From Gemmatimonas sp. (lineage in GTDB: Bacteria; Gemmatimonadota; Gemmatimonadetes; Gemmatimonadales; Gemmatimonadaceae), in contig NZ_JANPLK010000009.1 in the NCBI RefSeq assembly GCF_031426495.1, positions 62,001 to 126,000 of the forward strand: a stretch of DNA of 64,000 bases, read 5' to 3'. The position numbers and the translations under genes were made by a program. Within the stretch, counting starts at the first letter, position 1. The number at the start of each line of letters is the position of its first letter. The notes under the pieces are model-generated. The model ran no database searches. It was not told the DNA's origin and was given only the letters and a program-made list of their open reading frames with translations. Positions 24,808 to 32,457 of the stretch are shown here, piece by piece.

Positions 24808-26829
24808 TTACAAATCGGCCGACACGCGGAGCACAAAGGCGCGTCCCGCCGCGTCCGCGAACTCCTTGTAGCGGGACATGAAGTCGCGGTAGCGCGTATC
24901 GAACAGGTTGCGCACGCTCAGATCCACGTGCACGAGTCCGCGCGGTGTGAGGCGACTGAACCCCGCCGACGTTGAGACGACATTCCACGCCTGAGGTGCA
25001 AAGTCGCTGCGGAAGGTGCGCGTCTGCTTGGTGTTCCACTCGCTCGAGAGCGAGGCGTGACGACCGGGCGCGCGTTCATCCCATCGCATCGTGAGCACGG
25101 CGCGCGGCGGCGGCACGAAGGGCAGGGCGGTGCGGTCGCTCGTGTTGGTGGCGTGCACGACGTCGGCGGTGGTCTGCAGCGACAACGTGCGGGTAAGCGA
25201 CACGGCCGCTCCCAGCTCGGCACCGACCAAGCGCGCGTTGCCCTGCTCGATCTGCAGCGAGTCGAGCGCGCGCCCCGGCATGCCGACCGGCGTGAGGTAG
25301 ATGTAGTCGCGAATGCGATTCACGTATCCGGTGAGTTCGCCCGTCACGCGAGTCGTGCGCAGGCGTAACGCGGCGTCGACGTTCACACTCGACTCCACCC
25401 GCAAATCGGCGCGACCGATCTCGAACGCTCGGGTGCCTTCGTGAAAGCCGTTGGCGAACAGGTCGGACGCACTCGGCGAGCGGAATCCGCGCGCCACGTT
25501 CACAGCCACGGACAGCGGGGAGGTGGGTCGATAGACCGCGCCAAGCGTGCCCGTGGTCGCGGTGAAGGCGCGATCGGTTGGCAGGAGGCCGAGCACGCCA
25601 TTGCCCGGCGTGGACAACGTGCGCCAATCATGACGCGCGCCGGCGGAGAGCGCGAAGTCGCCCACGTTGCGCTGCTCCAGCACATACACGCCCAACGAGC
25701 GGGCGGTGTTGTCAGGGATCAGCGTCTGCGAACCGAACGTGCTGAACCGTGTGTGTTGCACGGCGAGGCCGAATACGCCGGTGGCACCGGCGATCGGCGT
25801 GTGGTGCCAATGGGCAAAGCCTGACGCCGTGCGTGATAGCAAGCCGAGCGCTACGGTCTTCGTGCGATCGTCGCCGAACTCGGCCCGTCGATTCTGTTCG
25901 ATGCCGGCCTGCAATTGCAGGCGCTGACCGCCGCGTCGCACGTTGGCGTCGACGGTACCGCGCAGCGTGCGGATCTGCTGCCGGCCAGTGTAGTTCGGGG
26001 CCGTGATCGGGTCGTCGGCCACTTGAATGCGCTCGTCGCGCAGCGAGCCGGTGCCGGTGACGTCGGCGCGCGCCCCCTGCCAACCCAACGCGCCTTCGGT
26101 GTAGCCGGTCATGTTGCCGGTATTGGGCACGATGCCGCCTGGCGTGCGCAGATCCACAGCGCGTCGGCCGGTGCCGCTGAGTCGCCAACCGAGCGAGCCC
26201 GCACCTACTGCGCTCGCGCCTTCGCCAACCAAGGTGAGTGAGGGCGAATGCGCGGCGCTGTTCCACGCCGTCGCGATGCGGCCACGCGTCACGCGCTCGC
26301 CGTGCTCCGCGATCGGGAGCGGGCGCCGCACCACGTTGACCACGCCACCCAGCGCGTCGGACCCGTACAGCACACTGGCCGGTCCCTTCACGACCTCGAG
26401 TCGCTCGGCGTCGGCCGACTCTACGTTCGGGGAGTGGTCGTGTCCCCACTGCTGGGTCTCGGTGCGCTGGCCGTTAGCGAGGGTGACCACGCGATTATTG
26501 GTCAGCCCGCGGATGACGGGTTTGCCGATGCCGGTGGTCATGGAGAGCGACCGGATGCCTGGGATCTGCTGCAGCGTTTCGCCAAGCGAGGCGGAGTTGG
26601 CGCGTCGGAGTTCGGCCCCGGTTAGAAGGGCCGTGGGTTGCGCAATGCGGCGCGCCTCGGTGGCCACGGCGGTCGCCGTGACCTGCAGCGTCGGGAGCGC
26701 ACGGGCGGTGGTGTCGCGCTTCGAGCTGTCGGCGGGCTGTTGCTGGGCCGAGAGCGCTCTGGCCGACAAACCGGAGGCCGTGAGGGCGCAGATCGAGAGT
26801 AAGCGAATAATCAGGTGTCGCATGGGCAT
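24808..26829 (-). CDS. TonB-dependent outer-membrane receptor (metal/siderophore type)
   Basis: A 673-residue receptor with a signal peptide (1-28, ending A-L-S-A) and no N-terminal regulatory domain. The plug is clear: L-P-T-L-Q-V-T-A-T-A as the TonB-box region, L-G-E-T-L-Q-Q-I-P-G-I, V-I-R-G-L-T-N-N-R, and V-V-K-G-P-A-S-V-L-Y-G-S-D-A-L-G-G-V-V-N-V. A His-containing apical loop, Q-Q-W-G-H-D-H-S-P, resembles those of zinc and heme receptors. The 22-strand barrel follows. Metal uptake is therefore plausible but inferred; the terminal residue is Leu, not the usual aromatic. Upstream the minus strand shows TTGCGT, a 17-base gap and TAATCT, six bases before the ATG. Confidence 0.9.
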   Translation of the reverse strand: MPMRHLIIRLLSICALTASGLSARALSAQQQPADSSKRDTTARALPTLQVTATAVATEARRIAQPTALLTGAELRRANSASLGETLQQIPGIRSLSMTTGIGKPVIRGLTNNRVVTLANGQRTETQQWGHDHSPNVESADAERLEVVKGPASVLYGSDALGGVVNVVRRPLPIAEHGERVTRGRIATAWNSAAHSPSLTLVGEGASAVGAGSLGWRLSGTGRRAVDLRTPGGIVPNTGNMTGYTEGALGWQGARADVTGTGSLRDERIQVADDPITAPNYTGRQQIRTLRGTVDANVRRGGQRLQLQAGIEQNRRAEFGDDRTKTVALGLLSRTASGFAHWHHTPIAGATGVFGLAVQHTRFSTFGSQTLIPDNTARSLGVYVLEQRNVGDFALSAGARHDWRTLSTPGNGVLGLLPTDRAFTATTGTLGAVYRPTSPLSVAVNVARGFRSPSASDLFANGFHEGTRAFEIGRADLRVESSVNVDAALRLRTTRVTGELTGYVNRIRDYIYLTPVGMPGRALDSLQIEQGNARLVGAELGAAVSLTRTLSLQTTADVVHATNTSDRTALPFVPPPRAVLTMRWDERAPGRHASLSSEWNTKQTRTFRSDFAPQAWNVVSTSAGFSRLTPRGLVHVDLSVRNLFDTRYRDFMSRYKEFADAAGRAFVLRVSADL

Positions 26830-26835
26830 AAGAAA

Positions 26836-26864
26836 AGATTAGGCGAGGCTAAAACAGGACGCAA
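26836..26864 (-). promoter_or_regulatory. Promoter with -35 TTGCGT and -10 TAATCT, probably leaderless
   Basis: On the minus strand TTGCGT (26859-26864) and TAATCT (26836-26841) are 17 bases apart, and the -10 ends six bases before the receptor ATG at 26829. Transcription would begin at or next to the start codon. No metal-regulator box is evident. Confidence 0.6.
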
Positions 26865-26889
26865 GCCTGACGTTATAGCGAGCCCGACT

Positions 26890-27471
26890 TTAGCGCCTGT
26901 ACTGCGGTAAGCGCTCTCCGTTACCCGAACAGGCTATTAGCTGGGCGAGACGTCTGGCCCTGGTGGCGGGCTGCTTGGCGCCGATCACCCACCAGGTCGC
27001 CTGCTTTCGATACCCGGCCGGCTGCCGCTCGAAGAACGCGAGCGCGTGCGGGCTGACGGCGAACTCGATGAGATCGGCGTCCGTGAACGCGACGTCGGCC
27101 TGCTCGAACGCGTACACCTTCGATTTCGCGTCGGTGCGCGCGTGATAGGCCGCCAATCCGGCCGCCTGCATGCGATCCTCGGCGATCAGCGACTCGACGT
27201 GCTGCAGATTGACCGCGCTCCAAATGCTGCCGGCGTTACGTGGCGTGAAGCGGATGGAATAGCGCGCGTCGTCGACGCGGCGACGCACGCCGTCAATCCA
27301 CCCGAAGCAGAGCGCCTCGCGCACCGATTCGGTCCACGTCATGGATGGCGTACCGGTGCCCACCTTGTGAAAACCCACCACGAGCTCGCGATGCGAGTCG
27401 TGGTGGGTTGCGAGCCAGCGCCGGAAGTCGGCGGCACTGGCGAAGTAGTGCGGAGTCGGTGGCGTGGTCAC
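26890..27471 (-). CDS. YdeI/OmpD-associated family protein
   Basis: A 193-residue cytoplasmic protein of the YdeI family. Typical segments are F-R-R-W-L-A-T-H-H, the E-S-V-R-E-A-L-C-F-G-W-I-D-G block and R-F-T-P-R-N-A-G-S-I-W-S, followed by the C-terminal helix with W-W-V-I-G-A-K-Q. In this family the W-I-D-G and R-x-x-x-x-R-x-x-x-S-x-W patterns define the fold; a biochemical role is not established, though members have been linked to stress and antimicrobial-peptide tolerance. The start is GTG, nine bases after the S9 peptidase stop, so it is likely the second gene of that transcript. Another YdeI-related gene lies at 35801-36406. Confidence 0.85.
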   Translation of the reverse strand: MTTPPTPHYFASAADFRRWLATHHDSHRELVVGFHKVGTGTPSMTWTESVREALCFGWIDGVRRRVDDARYSIRFTPRNAGSIWSAVNLQHVESLIAEDRMQAAGLAAYHARTDAKSKVYAFEQADVAFTDADLIEFAVSPHALAFFERQPAGYRKQATWWVIGAKQPATRARRLAQLIACSGNGERLPQYRR

Positions 27472-27477
27472 CAGCGG

Positions 27478-27483
27478 AATCTA
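27478..27483 (-). promoter_or_regulatory. TAGATT six bases before the ydeI-like GTG
   Basis: The hexamer fits the TANNNT-plus-six pattern, but its first three bases are the S9 peptidase stop codon, so it may be chance. Confidence 0.25.
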
Positions 27484-30057
27484 CGGAACGAGCGCCGCTT
27501 TGGCCTGTGCCGGCTTCGGGTTCTTCACGTACGTATCCATCCACGCCACCCAGCGCGCCCACAGGTCGAGGTCACTGGCGTACGTGGCCACGCTGTGATC
27601 TTCGTACGGATACATGTAGAGCGCGGCCTGCTTGCCGAGTCCCTGCAACGCGAGGAACATGCGACGCGAGCTGATCGGATCGGTGCCCTGATTCTGATCT
27701 TCGATGGCGTGGTACATGAGCAGCGCCCCCGAGATCTTGTCGGCCCGCAGGAACGGCGACATGTCGAGGTACGTGTCCTGCGCCTGATAGAAGTTGCGAC
27801 GCTCGCTCTGGAAGCCGAAGGGCGTGAGCGTGCGGTTGTACATGCCGTCGCCGGCAATGCCCGCCTTGAAGTTCGGCATGAGCGTGAGCGCATTGACGGT
27901 GCTGAAGGCGCCGTAGCTGTGTCCGCCGATGCCCATCTTGTCGCGATCCACGAAGCCGGCTTCCACGACGGCGTCGAGTACGGCATCAAGATTTTCCTTG
28001 AGGTCCCGCGTGTAATTGTCGTTCATCTTGCCGGCGTCGCCGAAGATCGGGATATCGGGTTCGATGAACGCGTAGCCCTGACTCACCCACAGCTTGGTGG
28101 CGGTGGCCGGACGCGCCGACGGGACTTCGGGGAACTTGTTGATGTTCGTGGTATAGCGCGTGCGCTCGTAGTCCTGCGCGCTGCTGAATTCGCGCGGATA
28201 GAACCAGATCACGCCGGGGAGCTTCGTGCCCGGCTGCCAGTCACGCGGCACCGTGACTTCCACCCAGAACTTGGTGCCGTCGCGCGGGCGCGTGACTTCG
28301 AGGCGCTTGAACTGCGCACCAGTGACTTCGGGAGCCACGTCGCGATTCGTCGTGAGCTTCTTGGCGTCGGTGCTGCCCGCCGTACGCAGCCAGGCATCGG
28401 TGATGGTGGTGTTCGACTCGCGCGTGACGATGAACTGCGAGACGTCATCGTCGAGCGGCGCGACGAACTCTTCGTACATGTTCGCCGGGCTATCCATCAC
28501 GCGCGTGCGGGTCTTCGATTCGATGTCGAGCTTGTCGACCCACGGACGCGGCGCCTGCGTGGCCCACTTGGCGCCATACGCCCGCGTGCCGGAGAGCGCG
28601 ATCGACTTGCCGTCCTTGGCGAGCAGCACGTACCGACGTCCACCAGGTGCGGTACGCAGCAGCACCGCACCCTGCGTGGAGTCTGCGGCGCCTCGCGCGG
28701 CACCACCGCCGCCACCGAAGCCGGCAATAGCGGCCGGCAGCGTGACCGTACGACCGAGGTTGTAGCGCTTCGAGGTGTCCTTCACGCGCACGCCGATCGT
28801 CGCGCCGCTGTCGGTCACGAACATCGTGCTGCTGTCGCTGCTGTACAGCACCGTCGACAGCTGCGCGCTACCGCGATACAGCACTGTGGTATCGTTGGCG
28901 CCGAACGGCGCGCGCCAATGCACGACCTTGCCGGTTTGCACGTACAGCAGTCCGGTGCCGATCGGATTCCACTGGATGTTGCGCTTGGCGCTGTCGGCGC
29001 CGAATCCGCGACGGGCGGCGCCGGGTGCGGCGGTGGGATCGCCGTTGTCGGCGGGCGCCCCTTCACGGAGCGCCGTGGTGGCGAGCGTCGTGATCACACG
29101 GCCGCTGGCGTCCCACAGCTCTTCGACCGAACCGAAGGCCGACGCCGGCACGAGATACGAATACGGCTCCGCCATACGCGTCACGCGCACGAAGGCTCCA
29201 TCGGGGGATGCGTCGATATCGCGAATCGTGGCCGGCGCACCGATCGCGCGTACGGCCTTGGCTTTCACGTCGATGAGGGCGAGCTGCCCCTTGGTGTAAT
29301 ACGTGAGCTGTGCCTTGTCGTGCGGATCCTGCAGCAAGCTGAAATGCACCGGTTGCGGCACGGCGCGCGCATCGGTGAGCCGCACCTGCGGGCCATCTTC
29401 GATGCCGCCGTCGCCATGCTCCGGGGCCGCGCCACGGTTCTCCGGTACCAGCACCGCCGCGATGTAGCGACCGTCGGCGGTGAACTCGATGGTCGTCACG
29501 AGCGTGGCCAGCAGCGCACGACGCGACAGCTGCGTCGACTTGCCGCTCGCGACATCGGCCACGTACACGTGCGAGCCGGTCGGGAAATTCGCGATATACG
29601 CCACCTGCGTACCGCGTGGTGACCACACCGGCGACGAGATCGACGCACCGGCGGGCACGCTGAGCGCACGCGTGGTGCCCGTCTTCGGATCGACGAGCGT
29701 GAGGCCGTGGCGATTGCTGGTGGTCAGCGATCGCGCGCGATTGGCTCGCGTGTCGACCTGCACGCCACCAAGCCAGATGTGCGGTGCGCCGTACGCCTTG
29801 ATGTCGCCACGGTCACTGCCGGTCGCGCGCAAGAACCAGCGACGATCAGGGCTCGCGTTCGTGAACGAAATATCGACCCGGGGCGTGGTAATGATACGCA
29901 CGAGATTCTCGGGCGGTTTGACGAATGATTCGGCGCGCAGGATCTGCTGCGCATCCCACCCGCCGTTGGCATTCTGCGCTTGCACGAGTGTGGGTGTTGC
30001 GACAACGAGGGCCGTAGCCAGACGGGACGCGACCCGTCGGGGGGACATCACAAACAT
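27481..30057 (-). CDS. Exported prolyl-oligopeptidase-family serine peptidase (S9)
   Basis: An 858-residue secreted peptidase with a signal peptide ending Q-A-Q-N near residue 29. The first two thirds form a WD-like propeller, with repeated Y-L-V-P, G-T-Q-V-A-Y-I-A-N style strands. The C-terminal alpha/beta-hydrolase domain carries the nucleophile in G-G-H-S-Y-G-A-F, a downstream acidic stretch A-I-E-D-Q-N-Q-G-T-D and the catalytic His in Y-E-D-H-S-V. The residue types and spacing agree with the glutamyl-endopeptidase-like S9D group of exported peptidases. It should process peptides in the periplasm or medium. An alternative start at 30048 shortens it by three residues. Confidence 0.9.
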   Translation of the reverse strand: MFVMSPRRVASRLATALVVATPTLVQAQNANGGWDAQQILRAESFVKPPENLVRIITTPRVDISFTNASPDRRWFLRATGSDRGDIKAYGAPHIWLGGVQVDTRANRARSLTTSNRHGLTLVDPKTGTTRALSVPAGASISSPVWSPRGTQVAYIANFPTGSHVYVADVASGKSTQLSRRALLATLVTTIEFTADGRYIAAVLVPENRGAAPEHGDGGIEDGPQVRLTDARAVPQPVHFSLLQDPHDKAQLTYYTKGQLALIDVKAKAVRAIGAPATIRDIDASPDGAFVRVTRMAEPYSYLVPASAFGSVEELWDASGRVITTLATTALREGAPADNGDPTAAPGAARRGFGADSAKRNIQWNPIGTGLLYVQTGKVVHWRAPFGANDTTVLYRGSAQLSTVLYSSDSSTMFVTDSGATIGVRVKDTSKRYNLGRTVTLPAAIAGFGGGGGAARGAADSTQGAVLLRTAPGGRRYVLLAKDGKSIALSGTRAYGAKWATQAPRPWVDKLDIESKTRTRVMDSPANMYEEFVAPLDDDVSQFIVTRESNTTITDAWLRTAGSTDAKKLTTNRDVAPEVTGAQFKRLEVTRPRDGTKFWVEVTVPRDWQPGTKLPGVIWFYPREFSSAQDYERTRYTTNINKFPEVPSARPATATKLWVSQGYAFIEPDIPIFGDAGKMNDNYTRDLKENLDAVLDAVVEAGFVDRDKMGIGGHSYGAFSTVNALTLMPNFKAGIAGDGMYNRTLTPFGFQSERRNFYQAQDTYLDMSPFLRADKISGALLMYHAIEDQNQGTDPISSRRMFLALQGLGKQAALYMYPYEDHSVATYASDLDLWARWVAWMDTYVKNPKPAQAKAALVP

Positions 30058-30132
30058 GCTCGACTCCGGAGGTGGGAGAGACTCTCGGAAAGTTTACGCG
30101 CCCGCACGGTCGCGCGTTCAGCTTTTCGCCGG

Positions 30133-30138
30133 TAACCT
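30133..30138 (+). promoter_or_regulatory. Candidate -10 box (TAACCT) of a leaderless promoter
   Basis: TAACCT ends six bases before the ATG of the TIM-barrel protein gene, in the 87-base divergent gap with the S9 peptidase. Confidence 0.45.
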
Positions 30139-30144
30139 CAAGGC

Positions 30145-31020
30145 ATGACGAACCCGATGCCCCGTCGCTCCTTTCTCGCTGCTCTCGGTGCTGGCACCAT
30201 GGGCGCCGGTACCCTCCTGGCGTGCCGCGGCGCTTCGGCTGGCAATGCCCCGCGCGCCGCCGGCCGTCTGGACCGCATCGGCCTCGAGCTGTACGCCGTG
30301 CGGAAAGCCATGAAGGAGAACCCGGAGAAGACGCTGGCCGCGATCCGCGCCATCGGCTACACCGACGTGGAGCTCCTCTGGAGCTTCAAGAACTTCGATC
30401 GCTCGCCGCAACAGGTGAAGGCGACGCTCAAGGCCGAAGGGCTCACCGCCACGTCGGCCCACATGGCCCCGGAAACGCTCCTCAGCGAGTGGTCGGAGAG
30501 TCTCCGCACGGCGAAGACGCTCGGGCATCAGTACTTGGTGGTTCCCAGCCTGCCCAGCGAAACGAAGCGCTCGATCAACGCCTGGAAAATCTGGGCCGAC
30601 CGCTTCAATGTGGCCGGCGAAGAGGCCCGCCGCGCCGGCATTTGGCTCGCCTTCCACAACGAGCCGGATCACCTGCGAAAGGTCGAGGGCGAGATCCCGC
30701 TCGACGTATTTTTGGCGCGCACGGAGCCCAAGTTCGTGCGTTTCCAACTCGACGTCGGCAACATGCTGATGGGCGGCGGCGATCCGATGGACTACCTGAA
30801 CCGCTACAAGGACCGCATCGGGACGTTCCACCTCAAGAATGTCGTGGCCGACCGCTCCAAAGACACGGAGCTCGGCGCGGGCACGTTTAATCTGCGCGCC
30901 TTTCTGGCCGCCGTGCCGGAACTGGCCGAGAAGCCCTGCTTCGTGGAGCAGGAAGGGGCCGCCGATGAACTGGCGAGTGCGAAGGCGAACTTCGAGTATC
31001 TGCGTGGGTTGAGCTTTTAA
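30145..31020 (+). CDS. Tat-exported sugar phosphate isomerase/epimerase (TIM barrel)
   Basis: A 291-residue protein with a twin-arginine signal (P-R-R-S-F-L-A-A-L-G-A-G) that also ends in a lipobox-like L-L-A-C, so it may be a Tat-exported lipoprotein. The body is the xylose-isomerase-like TIM barrel: I-G-L-E-L-Y-A-V-R, A-I-G-Y-T-D-V-E-L, L-A-F-H-N-E and F-Q-L-D-V-G-N with metal-binding Glu/His/Asp. Such folding before export is consistent with a metal cofactor. Catalysed sugar is unknown. A candidate TAACCT promoter lies upstream and a 135-base foldback begins one base after the stop. Confidence 0.87.
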   Translation: MTNPMPRRSFLAALGAGTMGAGTLLACRGASAGNAPRAAGRLDRIGLELYAVRKAMKENPEKTLAAIRAIGYTDVELLWSFKNFDRSPQQVKATLKAEGLTATSAHMAPETLLSEWSESLRTAKTLGHQYLVVPSLPSETKRSINAWKIWADRFNVAGEEARRAGIWLAFHNEPDHLRKVEGEIPLDVFLARTEPKFVRFQLDVGNMLMGGGDPMDYLNRYKDRIGTFHLKNVVADRSKDTELGAGTFNLRAFLAAVPELAEKPCFVEQEGAADELASAKANFEYLRGLSF

Positions 31021-31156
31021 CAGCAAAAGCAACAGCTCGTTCACGCGAAGCTCGCGAAGAACGCGAAGGCTCGCGAAGAAAAGCAAAGAAAATGCTGTTC
31101 TTCGCGTCTCTTCGCGGCCCTTCGCGCCCTTCGCGTGAACCTTTTGCTTTTGCTGT
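31021..31156. repeat. Near-perfect 63-bp-arm foldback of CGCGAAG units between convergent stops
   Basis: The left arm begins CAGCAAAAGCAA and the right arm ends TTTTGCTTTTGCTG. Between them the arms are series of CGCGAAG units opposed by CTTCGCG units, closing on a short A-rich loop near 31088. The structure starts directly after the TIM-barrel stop (31020) and ends at the aminotransferase stop (31157), so it fills the whole convergent gap. It is probably a bidirectional terminator of repetitive origin. Confidence 0.8.
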
Positions 31157-32449
31157 TTACGCCTCGCCCGCTCTTGCGACCATCGCCTTGATGCGTTCCA
31201 CCGCCGTCGTGACACTCGCCTCATCAGGGCCGAACGAGAAGCGCAGATACTGACGGAAGCGCGAAGTATGATCGGCGCGGCGCTTACCGGGGTTGATGTC
31301 GAAGAAGCTGCCTGGCACGGTGATCACGTGCTCCTTGAGCGCGGCTTCGAAGAACGCATCGCCTTCGTTCAGCGGCGCGGGCAGCGAGGCCACGCTGGCC
31401 CACACGTAGAAGCCGCCTTCGGGCTCGTGCTCCACCGTGAGGCCGGCCGCACGCAGACCGTCCACCAACAAGCGACGCTTCTTCGCGAACGCTTCGTGAA
31501 TGGCGATCACTTCCTGGCGCGCGCGCGGGGGGTCCAGGAGTTCGCAGGCGGCGTCCTGCAGCGGACGATTGCCGCCGCCATCGAGGAAGCTGCCGGCACT
31601 CGTGGCGGCGTCGATCACACTGGCCGGGCCGACAATCCAGCTGAGGCGCCAGCCGGGACAGCGCCAGCCCTTCGTGAGCCCATCGAGAATCACGACCGGA
31701 TCCACGTTCACATCGTCCACATACTCGGCGGCACTCACCGTCGTACCCGACACCAGTGCTTCATCCCACAGGTAATGCGAGTAGAACTCGTCGAGAATCA
31801 GCGTGCACTTGAGGTCGCGCGCCTCGTGCACCGCCGACGCCAACGCACTGCCTCGCAACACACGTCCGGTGGGGTTACTCGGATTCGACATGAGCAGCGC
31901 GCCGAGACCGCGGCCGGTGATCTCACGGCGCAGGTCGCGCGTGGAGAGCGCGTAGCCCGTTTCCGGTTCGAGCAGCAGCGGGATCGCGCTGAACGAGCCG
32001 AAGATTTCCAGCAGTTCTTCGTAGGCCGTATAGTCGGGCAGCACGTGGCCCAGATTCACGTTGCCGAGTGACGCCACCACCCGCGTGAGCGACGAACGGC
32101 CACCGCCGCAGATGCACACGTTTTCCGGGCCGTACTGCGACGCTTTCCCCACGCGATAGCGTGCGTTGTACAAGTGGGCCACCGCGCGACGCAGCGCTTC
32201 CATGCCGCCCACCGGCGCGTACTCGTAGTCGTCCGACGAAATGTGCACATCGGCCGGCCGCGGCGGCGAATGGGGCAGGGGGCCCGTTTCCGGCTGCCCC
32301 TGACCCAAATTACACCAATCCGTGCTGCCCGGGCGGAAGCCCAGTTGGCGAGCACGATCCATGACGTAAATGACGCCCGTGTGCGGCACGGGGCGGAATC
32401 CCGGAATGGCGGGACGATCGATCGGAAACGACTGCGTGGGTTCGGCCAT
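31157..32449 (-). CDS. PLP-dependent aminotransferase, class I/II
   Basis: A cytoplasmic fold-type I aminotransferase of about 430 residues. I use the ATG at 32449 (M-A-E-P-T-Q-S-F), eight bases after the upstream SDR stop; 17 extra residues from an earlier start overlap that gene and look unlike the family. The PLP lysine is in L-T-K-G-W-R-C-P-G-W-R, with N-P-S-N-P-T-G and the D-E-F-Y aspartate strand before it, and R-F-S-F near the end binding the substrate carboxylate. Specificity could be aspartate, alanine or an aromatic/diamino substrate. It is co-oriented with the unusual SDR and probably shares its transcript. Confidence 0.9.
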   Translation of the reverse strand: MAEPTQSFPIDRPAIPGFRPVPHTGVIYVMDRARQLGFRPGSTDWCNLGQGQPETGPLPHSPPRPADVHISSDDYEYAPVGGMEALRRAVAHLYNARYRVGKASQYGPENVCICGGGRSSLTRVVASLGNVNLGHVLPDYTAYEELLEIFGSFSAIPLLLEPETGYALSTRDLRREITGRGLGALLMSNPSNPTGRVLRGSALASAVHEARDLKCTLILDEFYSHYLWDEALVSGTTVSAAEYVDDVNVDPVVILDGLTKGWRCPGWRLSWIVGPASVIDAATSAGSFLDGGGNRPLQDAACELLDPPRARQEVIAIHEAFAKKRRLLVDGLRAAGLTVEHEPEGGFYVWASVASLPAPLNEGDAFFEAALKEHVITVPGSFFDINPGKRRADHTSRFRQYLRFSFGPDEASVTTAVERIKAMVARAGEA

Positions 32450-32457
32450 TCCGAAAT

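Noticed and set aside
24334..24975. Open frames on both strands of the convergent gap after the small lipoprotein
   Set aside because: Arg/Pro-rich products without start signals; the stretch is an inverted repeat, which explains similar frames on both strands.
26830..26889. Riboswitch or metal-regulator operator before the second TonB receptor
   Set aside because: The gap is only 60 bases, the promoter lies against the ATG, and no dyad operator is evident.
27046..29622. An 858-codon plus-strand open frame
   Set aside because: It is the complement of the S9 peptidase gene and contains no recognisable domain.
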